Below, piece after piece: positions 52,192-62,498 of a stretch of 64,000 nucleotides of DNA. The notes under the pieces were generated by a model. The model had not been told where the DNA came from. It did not search any database and saw nothing but the letters and a program-made list of their open reading frames with translations. Each line of letters starts with the position of its first letter. The stretch's first letter is position 1. The DNA is from Chthoniobacter flavus (GTDB taxonomy: Bacteria > Verrucomicrobiota > Verrucomicrobiia > Chthoniobacterales > Terrimicrobiaceae): contig CAMASH010000005.1 of assembly GCA_945860745.1 (NCBI GenBank), positions 1 to 64,000 on the forward strand, in the 5' to 3' direction. The position numbers were made by a program, and so were the translations under genes.

Positions 52192-53094
52192 GTGAACAGC
52201 GGCCAAAAAATACCAGTCATTCTGAATCCCGCCGCCCGCGGTGAACGTGCCAGCGTGCTCGGGGATAAAATTGCCGCCCTTTCCCCGCGGGTCAAGGTTC
52301 TGCTGACCTCCTCCCCCGGCGACGCGAGGGAGATCGCCAAAGAGGCCGTCGCACAGGGCCACACGACCATCATCGCCGCCGGCGGGGACGGAACCATCAA
52401 CGAAGTGGTCAACGGAATCGGGGGTGAGGAAGCGACTCTGGGCATCCTGCCGGTGGGAACCATGAACGTCTTCGCGGCAGAACTGGGCATCCCCCAAAAC
52501 AATCTGGAAAAAGCCTGGCAGATCATTGAGGCCGGCTTCGTCCGGCCGGTAGACCTTCCGCGGGCCAATGAGGAGTATTTCGTGCAACTGGCGGGAGCGG
52601 GCCTGGATGCTGAAGTGGTTCGGCGCACCACGCCGGACTCCAAGAGAGCGCTCGGCCCCATCAGTTACCTGCTCACCCTCGCGCAAGTGGCGGCCCGCAG
52701 ACCGCCCAGGGTGCGCATCGAGCCGGTGGATGGAGAACCGCGGGAGGGCAGCTTCGTGCTGGTGGGAAACGGCCGCCTCTATGGCGGACCCTTCGTGCTT
52801 TTCAAGGACGCCTTGCTCGACGACGGACTGCTCGACGTGCTGGTTTTTCAAAACCAGAGCCACTGGGATTTGATCCGTTATTTTCAAGCCATCGCCTTTG
52901 GTCAGCATCCGGACCTGCCGGATGTGGAGTATTTTCAAACCCGCGGACTCCGGCTCATGAGCCGCGACTATGTGCCGGTGGAAATCGACGGGGAATTGAC
53001 CGGCGCGCTGCCGTATGAATTCGGATTTTCCAGCAGGAAGCTCAGCGTGCTGGCGCCGGCGCCGGCATTGGACACCGGGAAGAATGGACTTTAG
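52192..53094 (+). CDS. diacylglycerol kinase catalytic-domain lipid kinase (YegS/DgkB-like)
   Basis: ATP-dependent lipid kinase of 300 residues. It has the nucleotide-binding TIIAAGGDGTINEVVNGI near residue 65 and LGILPVGTMNVFAAELGIP near residue 85, then the beta-sandwich domain (AGLDAEVVRRT, LVGNGRLYGGPF, DDGLLDVLVF, and VEIDGELTGALPYEF near the C-terminus). It likely phosphorylates diacylglycerol or a related lipid for phospholipid recycling. GTG start. It lies 9 bases before the rhomboid gene, so the two are probably co-transcribed. Confidence 0.9.
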   Translation: MNSGQKIPVILNPAARGERASVLGDKIAALSPRVKVLLTSSPGDAREIAKEAVAQGHTTIIAAGGDGTINEVVNGIGGEEATLGILPVGTMNVFAAELGIPQNNLEKAWQIIEAGFVRPVDLPRANEEYFVQLAGAGLDAEVVRRTTPDSKRALGPISYLLTLAQVAARRPPRVRIEPVDGEPREGSFVLVGNGRLYGGPFVLFKDALLDDGLLDVLVFQNQSHWDLIRYFQAIAFGQHPDLPDVEYFQTRGLRLMSRDYVPVEIDGELTGALPYEFGFSSRKLSVLAPAPALDTGKNGL

Positions 53095-53103
53095 GATCGA
53101 ACC

Positions 53104-53757
53104 ATGATGCGGCAGAAATGGTGGCTGAAGGCGGTGCCCGTTCTGGTCGCCATCAACACGGCCATCTTTTTTTATGAACGGCTGATTGGCCTGCAGGGGA
53201 GGTCCCGGCTCTTCGAAACCTATGCCGTGACCGCATCCGGCCTGGCCGAAGGCCGCTGGTGGCAGCTTGTCACCCATGCCTTCCTGCATGGAAGCCTCTT
53301 GCATCTGCTGGTCAACATGGCCGGACTTTGGTTCGCGGGCCGCATCATTGAGCGCGTGATGGGAACCGGGCGGTTCCTGGTTCTCTACGGGGTTTCCGCG
53401 GTGGCGGGAGGACTGGCCCAAATCCTCCTGACCGGCGGCAACAATCCGCTGATCGGCGCGTCGGGCGCGGTCTGCGGCGTGGTGATCGCCTTCACCGCCA
53501 TGTTTCCGGAAGCCCAGATCATGGCCTTGTTGTTTTTCGTGATTCCCATCCGGCTCCGCGCCAAATACCTCGGCTGGGGCATCACGGGTTCCGCCCTGCT
53601 CTTCCTCGTGACGGGTTTTGAGCCCTGGATCGGCCATGCTGCCCATCTGGGCGGATGTGTGGCCGGGTATCTGTTTGTCAGACTGGCCGGCTACGGCACA
53701 CCAACTTTCCTCGAGAGGAAGTTTTTCCGCAAAGACGATTACGGCGCGGCCGGCTGA
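53104..53757 (+). CDS. rhomboid-family intramembrane serine protease
   Basis: Integral-membrane protease of 217 residues with six hydrophobic segments. It shows WWQLVTHAFLHGSLLHLLVNM (family H and N residues), the catalytic Ser in GASGAVCGVV near residue 120 and the catalytic His in IGHAAHLGGCVAGYL near residue 182. Substrates unknown. Its last 19 bases overlap the convergent GT39-like gene. Confidence 0.92.
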   Translation: MMRQKWWLKAVPVLVAINTAIFFYERLIGLQGRSRLFETYAVTASGLAEGRWWQLVTHAFLHGSLLHLLVNMAGLWFAGRIIERVMGTGRFLVLYGVSAVAGGLAQILLTGGNNPLIGASGAVCGVVIAFTAMFPEAQIMALLFFVIPIRLRAKYLGWGITGSALLFLVTGFEPWIGHAAHLGGCVAGYLFVRLAGYGTPTFLERKFFRKDDYGAAG

Positions 53758-55310
53758 GCGGGGAGTTGGTAAACTTTGATGGCCGGCTGGAGATATTGCA
53801 GATCCCCGGCCGGACACTCCCAGACCACGCGGCCTTCGGCGAAGAGTTGCTCGTAGAACGCGCGCCGGCGTCCGAAGTCGTCCTGATCACCGCCGCGCGG
53901 CTTGTGGGTGGTGAGAAAAAAACGACCGTAATCACCCTCGGAAACTGCCACATATTCGATCCCGCGCGCGCGCAATTCGTCCATCGTGCCCACGTCGGCG
54001 GCAAAAAGTTTCCCCAGGATGTTTTGTTCAAGAAAATACGGGCTGTCGGCGTGGCGGGGATCGTTGCGGTTCGGCAGGTTGACCCTTTTGTCCTGGGCGA
54101 TGGTGGCATCGGCGGGAATGTTCTCCCGCACGAAATCGACCAGGTTCCGGCGGGCGTCATTCTGGAAAGCCGCATCGGTCTTCCCAACCTGCCACCCGGA
54201 CTTGATCAGGGCCGCCAGAAAGACCAGTCCCAGGGCCGCCTGGAAAATCGGCGACGACAGCCCGCGGACGGATTTGGGCAGTCCGGCGGGCAACGTGAGG
54301 GGAAAAACCGCCAGAGCCGCCAGGGCGCAAAACAACAGCGTGTCCGGCAGAAAATAGCGGTAGTGGGTCTTGGGCGAAAACGAGAGAATGAGGACAAAGG
54401 CAATCGGAAAAAGCGCCAGGGTCCACTCCGCCGGGTGAACCCGGCGGCGACGAACGATCAATCCTCCATAGTAGACGACCAACAATACCCAAATGGCCGG
54501 ATTGGTCGCCTCCCGGAAGACCTTGCCATAGACCCCGTGCGGCACGCTGCGGGTTTGACCTTTGTGGCCTTTGACAACGTATTCAATCTCCTCACCGACA
54601 TTGGTCCGGAGACTGCCCCACGAGCCGAGCATCGGGTAATTCAGCATTGCAAAGACGATGAGAAAACCCAGGACGAGGCCCGCGACGGGGAAAAGTTTCG
54701 CCCGCGCCGCGAAGAAGACCGGCAACAGGGCCAGCGGCAACACCACAATGCCAATGTATTTTCCAGACACCGCCAAGGCGCAGGCCACGCCCAGCCAGAC
54801 AAACCGGACGGTGGACGGTTCGACCCAGCAGCGCACCAGGGTCAGGAAAAAAGCCGCGATGCCGAAGGCGAGGGCCGGATCCTCCTTCATGTAGTGGGCC
54901 AGTTCGAAGAATTGGGAATTGGCCAGCACGAGCAGCCCCGCCGCCGCCCCGGCCAGAGTGCTCCGCAGATGGGCGGCCAGCAGAACAAGGCAAGCCACTG
55001 CGCCGGCGGCAAAAAGGGCGGAGGCCGTGCGTCCGTCCCGGGTCACCGGCTGCTGCGTCCGGGGCGAGTCCCTGATCCACGAAATCAATCGCGTGGTTTG
55101 CAGAAGCAGCATGGGGTGATTGAAATTGAATTCGTTCTTGATCACCTGCCCCGCCTTGCTCGGTTCGTCCGGGTGGTAGAAGGAGGGAAAATCATTGTGC
55201 CGGGTGTAGAGCCAGATTCCGGTCAGGAAAAAAAGTCCGGCCAGAATCCAGTCGCGCGCGGCCAGCCGGGCCCGCAGGGGCGGCGAGGCAAAAAAGTTCG
55301 AGCCCGCCAT
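53739..55310 (-). CDS. GT39-like membrane glycosyltransferase
   Basis: The 523-residue polytopic GT-C protein has the N-terminal loop FYHPDEPSKAGQV (acidic D-E near residue 47) and LAHYMKEDPALAFGIAAFFL in a later outside loop. About ten hydrophobic segments and a C-terminal periplasmic domain complete it. It probably transfers a sugar from a polyprenyl carrier. It is unrelated in detail to the GT39-like protein at 42 kb apart from the general fold. It follows rho by 14 bases in the same direction. Confidence 0.75.
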   Translation of the reverse strand: MAGSNFFASPPLRARLAARDWILAGLFFLTGIWLYTRHNDFPSFYHPDEPSKAGQVIKNEFNFNHPMLLLQTTRLISWIRDSPRTQQPVTRDGRTASALFAAGAVACLVLLAAHLRSTLAGAAAGLLVLANSQFFELAHYMKEDPALAFGIAAFFLTLVRCWVEPSTVRFVWLGVACALAVSGKYIGIVVLPLALLPVFFAARAKLFPVAGLVLGFLIVFAMLNYPMLGSWGSLRTNVGEEIEYVVKGHKGQTRSVPHGVYGKVFREATNPAIWVLLVVYYGGLIVRRRRVHPAEWTLALFPIAFVLILSFSPKTHYRYFLPDTLLFCALAALAVFPLTLPAGLPKSVRGLSSPIFQAALGLVFLAALIKSGWQVGKTDAAFQNDARRNLVDFVRENIPADATIAQDKRVNLPNRNDPRHADSPYFLEQNILGKLFAADVGTMDELRARGIEYVAVSEGDYGRFFLTTHKPRGGDQDDFGRRRAFYEQLFAEGRVVWECPAGDLQYLQPAIKVYQLPAQPAAP

Positions 55311-55324
55311 CCCTTCAGACGGAT

Positions 55325-56626
55325 TTACACTCCCCGCAGACCGGCCAGCAGCAGCTCGGCGTTCGATTTCGTGTGCTGAAGATTGGAAGCGAGGATCTCC
55401 ATGGCCTCGGCGGCGGGGAGTTCGGAGAGTTGGCGGCGAAGCCGGACGATGCGATCGTATTCGTCGGGATGGTAGAGCAGTTCCTCCCGCCGGGTGCCCG
55501 ATTTCACAATGTGAATGGCAGGGAAGATGCGCTGCTCGGCGATGGAACGGTCCAGGTGCACCTCCATGTTTCCGGTGCCTTTGAACTCCTCGAAAATCAA
55601 ATCATCCATGCGGCTCTTGGTCTCGACCAAAGCGGTGGCCAGGATGGTGAGGCTGCCGCCCTCTTCCACATTCCGCGCTGAACCGAAGAACCGCCGCGGC
55701 CGGGCCAGGGCCTTCGTATCCACGCCGCCGCTCATGGTGCGGCCCTTGGTGGGCTGGAGGTTGTTGTAGCCCCGGGCCATGCGGGTGATCGAATCCAACA
55801 GGATCACCACATCCTTGCCCAGTTCCACCATGCGTTTGGCCCGCTCGGAAACGGCTTCGCAGACCTGCACGTGCCGGGTCACCGGCTCGTCGAAGGTCGA
55901 GCTGTAGATTTCGCAATCCAGATCGCGCCGCAAATCGGTCACTTCCTCGGGCCGCTCATCCACCAACAAGAGAATGAGCACGACTTCCGGATGGTTCAGG
56001 CGGATGCCGTGTGCGATGGATTTCAACATCATGGTTTTCCCGGCGCGGGGCGGGGCCACAATCAAACCGCGCTGTCCCATGCCCAGTGGGGCCACCAGAT
56101 CCACCGCGCGGGCGCTGATGGCATCTTCGCGGGCCGTTTCCAGCAGGATGCGGCGATTGGGAAAAAGCGGGGTCAGCTTGTCGAACTCCACCGGCGGCTG
56201 CCATTGGCTGACCGGGATGCCGTCAATTTCCAGAATCGACTCGGCCACCAGGCCGCGCTCGCGGTCCCGCGGCAGGCGCAGGGCGCATCGCAGCATCAAA
56301 CCCGGACGGAGTTCCAGGGGCCGGAGTTTGGCCACCGGGAGCAGCACATCCTCGGGTCCGGGTTTCAGACTAAACACGGGCCAGCGCAGCACTCCGCTGT
56401 CGCCGGTCATTTCGAGCAGTCCCGTGGCGTGCAAAGCCCCCCCCTGGGTGAGGTGAAACCTGGCTTGATCCAGCACCAGGTGGTGGCGGGAGGATTCGGG
56501 GCGCAGGCGAATACCCAGACCGGCGGCGCGGGCCGCCAGTTTTTCCAGGCTGAGAGCCTGGAGGTCATTCAACGTGAGGAGTCCTTCCCCCACGGGTGGA
56601 GAGGAAATTTCAGCCGTATCGGTCAT
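55325..56626 (-). CDS. rho: transcription termination factor Rho
   Basis: Hexameric RNA helicase ending transcription. The 433-residue protein has an N-terminal helical region, an OB-fold RNA-binding part (residues about 62-135) and the ATPase: P-loop [10 protein letters not shown] near residue 191, Walker [17 protein letters not shown], the Q-loop/R-loop region [19 protein letters not shown] and [12 protein letters not shown]. The ATPase is well conserved, but the OB-fold lacks the GFGFLR aromatic signature usual for Rho (here GDSGVLRW). Its start overlaps the coaE stop by 17 bases. Confidence 0.94.
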   Translation of the reverse strand: MTDTAEISSPPVGEGLLTLNDLQALSLEKLAARAAGLGIRLRPESSRHHLVLDQARFHLTQGGALHATGLLEMTGDSGVLRWPVFSLKPGPEDVLLPVAKLRPLELRPGLMLRCALRLPRDRERGLVAESILEIDGIPVSQWQPPVEFDKLTPLFPNRRILLETAREDAISARAVDLVAPLGMGQRGLIVAPPRAGKTMMLKSIAHGIRLNHPEVVLILLLVDERPEEVTDLRRDLDCEIYSSTFDEPVTRHVQVCEAVSERAKRMVELGKDVVILLDSITRMARGYNNLQPTKGRTMSGGVDTKALARPRRFFGSARNVEEGGSLTILATALVETKSRMDDLIFEEFKGTGNMEVHLDRSIAEQRIFPAIHIVKSGTRREELLYHPDEYDRIVRLRRQLSELPAAEAMEILASNLQHTKSNAELLLAGLRGV

Positions 56627-57212
56627 GCAAGTAGCGGGAAAAGAGTTCGGTTTGGGCGGTCAGGGTCTCGAGCGGGCCATCGTTCCAGATGACATGATGG
56701 GAACGGGCCATCTTGACGTCGAGAGGCATCTGGGTGGCAATGATTTTTTGGGAAATTTCGGGCGAAAGGCCCCGGCGGGAAAAGAGCCGGGCGAGTTGCC
56801 CATCCAAAGAACAGGCCACCGTCACGATCAGATCGAAAAGCGACTCCGCCTTGGTTTCAAACAGCAGGGGGATGTCCACCACAAAAAGCCGGCGGGCCGC
56901 CGAGGCTTCCAGGGCCTGCCGGGACCAGCGCTGGCGGATGACCGGATGAAGAATGGCTTCCATGGTTCGTTTCTTGGCGCTGTCCTGGTAAATCAACTCC
57001 CGCAGCAAGGCGCGGTTGGGCTTGCCTTCGCCATCGTAGGCCTGAGGGTGGATTTTTTGAAGAATTTGATCCTTGATGGCAAGGTCTTCGTCCAGCAACT
57101 CCCGGGCACAGGCATCCGCGTCGAACCAATCCGCCGCAATCCTTTCGAGAAGGAGTTCGCGGAAGGTGGACTTGCCTGAGGCAATACCTCCAGTGATTCC
57201 GAGAATAGCCAT
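56610..57212 (-). CDS. coaE: dephospho-CoA kinase
   Basis: Last step of coenzyme A synthesis, phosphorylating the 3'-hydroxyl of dephospho-CoA. The 200-residue protein has the P-loop GITGGIASGKSTF at residues 5-17, WFDADACARELL, NRALLRELIYQDSAKKRTME and VVDIPLLFETK, all standard CoaE motifs. It overlaps rho by 17 bases. The secretin gene ends 62 bases upstream in the same direction. Confidence 0.95.
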   Translation of the reverse strand: MAILGITGGIASGKSTFRELLLERIAADWFDADACARELLDEDLAIKDQILQKIHPQAYDGEGKPNRALLRELIYQDSAKKRTMEAILHPVIRQRWSRQALEASAARRLFVVDIPLLFETKAESLFDLIVTVACSLDGQLARLFSRRGLSPEISQKIIATQMPLDVKMARSHHVIWNDGPLETLTAQTELFSRYLHDRYG

Positions 57213-57274
57213 AATTCGGACGGAAAGCGCTCACGGCACTCCACACCGTATTTCCACCCTGCTCCAGCCAAAGG

Positions 57275-59884
57275 CTACTTCCCGGGACCGCGGGCGGTTT
57301 CAAATACGGGCGGAGGAAGTTCCTGCGGCAGACCCAATGGTTCGACCGGTTCCTCAGCCTCGTCATCCTGACGCACCGGCCGGCCTTCGGCATCCATCAG
57401 ACGCGCGGTCACAAAAATGATCAAGTTGCGTTTGATCTTTTGATCGACATTAGACCGGAACAAACGCCCAGCCAGGGGAATGTCACCAAGGATGGGAACT
57501 TTGTCCTGAACTTTTTGCACATCTTCGCGGATCAGTCCGCCCAGAGCCACGGTCTGACCGTCCCAGATGCTGACACTGGTGGTGACTTTTCTTACGGAGA
57601 AGATTGGCTGATTGATGGTGTTGGGAGTCACCACAGTGGAACCGATACTCAGCGTTGTTAAATCAAGCTCGGGGGCAAGAATCGGCGAACCATAATTGAT
57701 AAAGCCGTCGAATTCGACCACTTCCGGGGAAAGATTAAGATCAATCGTGTAGCCATCGGGACCGATGATTGGTTCAACTTCGAGAGTCACTCCAACATTG
57801 CGAGTTTCAAAAGCAGTGGGAGTCGTCGGTGTGACAATACCTTGAGATATGATGGATCCTACGGGGATTACCGTAGCGCTGCCTCCTCCGGTGGTTGCAG
57901 GCGGAGGTTCCGGCGGGCTGAACTCCGTAGGGTAGGGAAATTCCCGAATAACTCTTACGATGGCCTTGCGGCCACTTTTGGTCGTAACCTTGGGTGCGGA
58001 CAACAAGTCGACGCCCTTTTTTTGGTTCAAAGCCCGGACGACAACTTGAAACTGGGGATTAGTAAAGATACCAGCCAAACCAAAAATGGCGGGACTTATG
58101 AACGTGCTTCCCGGGATAACCCCGGCCAGCAAGGCATCAATGCTGTTTGCGCTCACAGCACTATTAGGCCCAATGCCGGCACCACTGCGTAAACCTGAAG
58201 TAACGGGATTTTGACCGACGGGCGCACCACCCGCCGCAAAGGGAAAATTAGCCGTGTTCGGCGAAGTGGGAGATGAGTCCGTCCCAAATCCTTGGGTGCC
58301 TCCCGCGCCATACACGCCACTCCCAATTGACAGCGGCCCAAGCAACCAGTCAAACCCGAGTTCCTTGAGATTATTTTGGGAGATTTCCACAAACTTCGAT
58401 TCAATTTCAACCTGAGTAGGCTGCACGCCGACGGTGGCATCCACGAGCGAGTCGATCAGATCGATTGTATCCGGAGTGTTTCGCACGATCAACTTGCTGC
58501 CGGCGGGGACGTATTGCGCAAAGGAGCCAGCCGGAAAGGGAATATTTTGCGATAGCAGGTAATCTTGAGCATTCGAACGATTGCCGAGCCGTGTTCCGGT
58601 CGCATCGACGGAGGCGCCAGGAGTCGTGGCATCCGAGGCGGGAGCCGCCGTTGCGGGAATAAACCCCGGAGGCACACGATACTCCTTGGTGACCAAGTCG
58701 GTCGTGTTCTCCGTGAGAGGAACAATGGAAACGGCGTAGGGCTCAATTTTGTATTTGAGGCCGGAAAGTTCCGTCAGGTAGCGCAGAGCCTCGACGAGGG
58801 GAACATTGGCCAGGGTCAGGGTGATTCTGGTATCGGCATTGCCTCCCGAGGGAACTGGTGCCACAGAGCCATCGGCCGGCAGGGGAGCGGCGGGATCCGG
58901 AGTGGTCACAGCCGCCGGGGCGTTGTCGAGTTTCAAAACAATATTCACCCCTCTCTTGTCCTTGGGATCGTCCGTCGAGGAATCAAGTTCTCTGCTGCGT
59001 TGTTTGAGGAATTCCACCGCTTCACGAACCGAAGTATCGCGGAGATCGACTTTCGGGATGATGATCCGGTTCAGTTTTGCCGTAATCACCTCGGTTCCCC
59101 GAACACCGCCGCGCGAGGCAATGTCCACACTGGTGGAACGCCCGCCTTGAAAATGACGAACCGGCCGATCCCATGACCTTTCCACCAACCAGAGCATCCG
59201 GCTGCGGGTCTCGTTGTAGGCGTCACCGTAGTATTTTCTCTTATCCGTATTGACCTGCTCCATGCCCTTGCGGGCAGCAATGTTGTACCGATCAATATCG
59301 AGAACCTGTTCATACCGCTTGAGGGCGAGATCGAAGCGGCCCGATTGATAAAAGCCCTCGCCTTCATAAAGCAATTTGGTCACTTCCTCCCGGTCGGCGG
59401 CAAACTGGGAAGTGACCGTTTTGTTGTAGTAGTCGGACTGTTCGAGATTCGCCAGCAGACGAACGGCAGGCTTGGAGGAGGGATCGTATTCGGGCAGCAG
59501 GATGGTTTTGGCCACACGTTCCGCGTCGGAATACTTGCCATTGGAAATCAATTGTTCGGCGTAGAGCAAGCCGATCCTGCTAAATTTGGCCAGGGTTTCC
59601 GCCCGGAGTTTATCCGTGGCTCCCCCGGCCGGAATTTTGTCGAGAGCATCAAGATAATTGACATAAGCGGTCTCGTAGTCTTTTTCCGCCGCGGCGTTAT
59701 CCGCTTTTTTCACGAGTTGATCCGCCACGACCAAGTCTTCCTGTCGGCGAACGATTTCGCGGTTGGCCAGAGATTCCAGATTACCCTGTTGGGCCTGAAG
59801 TGAAACCTGAGGAGTCAGGCAGGCCAGGGCCAGGAGAGCACATGCGGACTGGCGGAAAATTGAAGATGCGAAGAGAAATTTCAT
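57275..59884 (-). CDS. secretin with N-terminal TPR domain (Amuc_1098-like), copy 2
   Basis: Outer-membrane channel of the type II/IV secretin superfamily, 869 residues. It has a signal peptide (ALLALACLTPQVSLQA), an N-terminal TPR-like region to about residue 220 (YETAYVNYLDALDKIPAGG, RFDLALKRYEQVLDIDRYN), N-domains around residues 270-480, and the secretin core. The core includes QVEIESKFVEISQNNLKELGF, VRALNQKKGVDLLSAPKVTT and VPILGDIPLAGRLFR near residue 815. It is the neighbour and paralogue of 59899-62388, 14 bases apart, so it is probably co-transcribed. The layout matches the Amuc_1098 protein of Akkermansia. Confidence 0.88.
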   Translation of the reverse strand: MKFLFASSIFRQSACALLALACLTPQVSLQAQQGNLESLANREIVRRQEDLVVADQLVKKADNAAAEKDYETAYVNYLDALDKIPAGGATDKLRAETLAKFSRIGLLYAEQLISNGKYSDAERVAKTILLPEYDPSSKPAVRLLANLEQSDYYNKTVTSQFAADREEVTKLLYEGEGFYQSGRFDLALKRYEQVLDIDRYNIAARKGMEQVNTDKRKYYGDAYNETRSRMLWLVERSWDRPVRHFQGGRSTSVDIASRGGVRGTEVITAKLNRIIIPKVDLRDTSVREAVEFLKQRSRELDSSTDDPKDKRGVNIVLKLDNAPAAVTTPDPAAPLPADGSVAPVPSGGNADTRITLTLANVPLVEALRYLTELSGLKYKIEPYAVSIVPLTENTTDLVTKEYRVPPGFIPATAAPASDATTPGASVDATGTRLGNRSNAQDYLLSQNIPFPAGSFAQYVPAGSKLIVRNTPDTIDLIDSLVDATVGVQPTQVEIESKFVEISQNNLKELGFDWLLGPLSIGSGVYGAGGTQGFGTDSSPTSPNTANFPFAAGGAPVGQNPVTSGLRSGAGIGPNSAVSANSIDALLAGVIPGSTFISPAIFGLAGIFTNPQFQVVVRALNQKKGVDLLSAPKVTTKSGRKAIVRVIREFPYPTEFSPPEPPPATTGGGSATVIPVGSIISQGIVTPTTPTAFETRNVGVTLEVEPIIGPDGYTIDLNLSPEVVEFDGFINYGSPILAPELDLTTLSIGSTVVTPNTINQPIFSVRKVTTSVSIWDGQTVALGGLIREDVQKVQDKVPILGDIPLAGRLFRSNVDQKIKRNLIIFVTARLMDAEGRPVRQDDEAEEPVEPLGLPQELPPPVFETARGPGK

Positions 59885-59898
59885 AATCCGATTGTAAG

Positions 59899-62388
59899 CT
59901 ATTGCGTCAGCGGGATGGTGGATGGATCGCCGGGGATTGCTTCCTGCTCCAGCCCTTCGGCACTTACCTCCGGCACAATTTTATTCTCATCATCCACCTT
60001 GATCAGCGGTTGTCCGGCGGGATCCATGAGGCTGGCAGTCACAAACATGATCAGGTTGCGCTTGATATGCTGGTCGGCGCTTGAGCGGAAGAGACGGCCC
60101 GCAATGGGGATGTCGCCAAGGATGGGAACCTTGTCCTCGACTTTTTGAATATCCTCACGCATGAGTCCGCCCATGACAACAGTCTGCCCATCGTAGACCG
60201 TGACCTCTGTCGTGACCTCCCTCACCGAAAAAACCGGTTGGTTGATCGTGTTAGCCGTGACCTGAAAGTCGGAGTTGATGCCAGTCCCTGCCACCGTAAC
60301 CACGGTGTTGATCGGACTGCCGTAGTTGATGAATCCATCAAATTCCGTAATGCTGGGCGAGAGAATCAGGTCAATCGTGTAGCCATCGGGACCGACCGTG
60401 GGCTCGACTTCCAAGTTGATACCGACGTTCTTGGTTTCAAATGCGGTGGGCGTGGTCGGCGTGGCAGGAGTGTAGACAGTACCGGGGGCCTGGGTAACCT
60501 GGGGAAGATCATATTCCGAAGGATAGCGGAATTCCCGGATGATCTTAATGGTGGCGCGCTGACCGCTTTTTGTGGTGACCTTAGGGGCACTCACAAGATC
60601 CACGCCCTTTTGTTGATTCAAGGCGCGGATGACGACTTGAAATTGCGGATTGGTGAAGATCCCTGCGACAGCCAGCATAGCCGGGGCTGGTCCAAGCGGG
60701 GATCCAAACAGAAGCGCGTCCACGGCGTTAGCTGAGATGGCCGTTGAACCGGAACGGTTACCCGCGGTAAGCGGACCCGAAGTTGAACTGGAAGCGCCAA
60801 TAGGAAGACCACTTACGGGATCGTTGAAAGTGAAGGAATTGTCGTTAATCGTTCTCCCGAAACCCTCGGTGCCCCCCCCTCCATAAACGCCAGATCCCCC
60901 AGCCATGGCGAACTGTCCCAAAATCCAGTCAAAGCCCAGTTCATTGAGATTGTTCTGGGTCACTTCAAGGAACTTGGACTCAATTTCGACTTGAGTCGGC
61001 GGGGTTGTCAGGGAGTTTTCCACCAACGAGTCGATGATATCGAGGTTGGCCTGCGTGTTCTTCACGATGAGCTTGCTTGTGCTGGTGAGGAAGTTGGCGC
61101 TTGCCCCGGCGGGAAAGGTGACACCTGAAGCCTCGAGGAACTCCTTGGCACCCGAACGGGCCGTGACCGCTGACAATGATCCCGGGGCAACCGTGGGGCC
61201 CCCTCCGCCCGCGCCGGGCAGAGCCCCGCCCGATGAGGAGGCCGGCAAGGCCGTGATGAAGCTCGGCGGCACCTTGTATTCCTTGGTGATGAGAATATCG
61301 GTGGATTCGGATTGGGGAACGATGGCGACGGCGTAAGGCTCGATCTTGAGTTTCAGGTTGGCGGCCTTGGCGACATAGTCAATGGCGGCCCGCAGGGGAA
61401 TATCGGTCAGAGCCAGGGTGATGCGGGAGTTGGCCTCCGGAGCATCGGCGGACAGCTTGAGCACAATGTTGATGCCCTTGCGCGAAGGATCCTGTTCGGT
61501 GGTATCCAGGGCGGCGGCGCGCTGCTTGATGAAATCCACGGCTTCCCGGATGGTGGCGTCCTGAAAGTCAATCCGGGGGATGGCGATCTCATCAAGTTTG
61601 CGATTGATCAGCGAGGTTCCCCGGGTGTCGATCTGAGGTTGCTCGATGATGGTTGAGGCTCCGACCTCAAAGCGGCGCACCGGCATTTCCCAGCCCTTAT
61701 CCACCTGGCGGATCATGTCTCCACGAGCCTCGCTGTAGGCGCTGTCGGCGTATTTGATCCGGGCGGCATTGACGCGTTCCATGCCGCGGCGGGCGGCGAT
61801 GTTGTATTTGTCGACGTTCAACACCTGCTCGTAACGCTTGAAAGCCAGGTCGTAGCGGCCGGAGGCGTAAAACCCATCGGCTTCCGAGAGGAGCTGCTTG
61901 ACCTCCTCGACATTGGCGATGAAGCCGGGCGTGAGCGTTTTATTGAAAGTGGTGGGATTCTTCAGCCTTTTCTGCAGGGCAAGGGCCGGGGCGTAATTCG
62001 GATTGTAGCGATCCTCCAAAACCACCAGGACCGTGGTATTGGCATCCTGAAAACGACCCTCGGAGATGCGCTGTTCAGCCAGTTTGACTGCGGCACGGCT
62101 GAAGCCATCCAAGGCCGCATCGCGGACGGGTTGGGTGGCCACCCCGCTGCTCGGGAGAACGTCCACGGCACTCTTGAAATAGGCAAAGGCACTTTCGTAA
62201 TCGTGGCCGGTCAACGCCTCGTTACCCTTCGCGACCGCTTTCTGCGCGTAGTCGGCCATGGATTCCTGCCGGCGGATTTCCCGTTCGGCCGCGCTCTGGA
62301 CCCCGGACTGCTGCGCGGAGCTGATGCGCGGACAGAGGGTCAAGGCCGCGGTTGCGATTACAGTGAGGATTGGCAACTTCATGATCAA
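59899..62388 (-). CDS. secretin with N-terminal TPR domain (Amuc_1098-like), copy 1
   Basis: The 829-residue paralogue of 57275-59884 with the same layout: signal peptide (LPILTVIATAALTLCPRISS), TPR-like region (DYESAFAYFKSAVDVLPSSG, RYDLAFKRYEQVLNVDKYN), N-domains with ITLALTDIPLRAAIDYVAK, and the secretin core. Core motifs are QVEIESKFLEVTQNNLNELGF, IRALNQQKGVDLVSAPKVTT and VPILGDIPIAGRLFR. It lies 110 bases after the Amuc_1099-like gene, with a hairpin between. Confidence 0.88.
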   Translation of the reverse strand: MIMKLPILTVIATAALTLCPRISSAQQSGVQSAAEREIRRQESMADYAQKAVAKGNEALTGHDYESAFAYFKSAVDVLPSSGVATQPVRDAALDGFSRAAVKLAEQRISEGRFQDANTTVLVVLEDRYNPNYAPALALQKRLKNPTTFNKTLTPGFIANVEEVKQLLSEADGFYASGRYDLAFKRYEQVLNVDKYNIAARRGMERVNAARIKYADSAYSEARGDMIRQVDKGWEMPVRRFEVGASTIIEQPQIDTRGTSLINRKLDEIAIPRIDFQDATIREAVDFIKQRAAALDTTEQDPSRKGINIVLKLSADAPEANSRITLALTDIPLRAAIDYVAKAANLKLKIEPYAVAIVPQSESTDILITKEYKVPPSFITALPASSSGGALPGAGGGGPTVAPGSLSAVTARSGAKEFLEASGVTFPAGASANFLTSTSKLIVKNTQANLDIIDSLVENSLTTPPTQVEIESKFLEVTQNNLNELGFDWILGQFAMAGGSGVYGGGGTEGFGRTINDNSFTFNDPVSGLPIGASSSTSGPLTAGNRSGSTAISANAVDALLFGSPLGPAPAMLAVAGIFTNPQFQVVIRALNQQKGVDLVSAPKVTTKSGQRATIKIIREFRYPSEYDLPQVTQAPGTVYTPATPTTPTAFETKNVGINLEVEPTVGPDGYTIDLILSPSITEFDGFINYGSPINTVVTVAGTGINSDFQVTANTINQPVFSVREVTTEVTVYDGQTVVMGGLMREDIQKVEDKVPILGDIPIAGRLFRSSADQHIKRNLIMFVTASLMDPAGQPLIKVDDENKIVPEVSAEGLEQEAIPGDPSTIPLTQ

Positions 62389-62426
62389 GGCGTTTATGGC
62401 GTAAAGACAGTTATAGGGGGGCGTCC

Positions 62427-62442
62427 CGGGGAATCATCCCCG
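62427..62442. other. hairpin between Amuc_1099-like gene and first secretin
   Basis: The 6 bp perfect stem CGGGGA/TCCCCG with loop ATCA sits in the 110-base gap and has no T-run, so it may be an attenuator or mRNA-processing hairpin more than a terminator. Confidence 0.3.
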
Positions 62443-62498
62443 ATCCGGCGGCGGACACGATGGGTTAGGGCGCGCATGGTCGGGCAAGGCTGCGGCTC

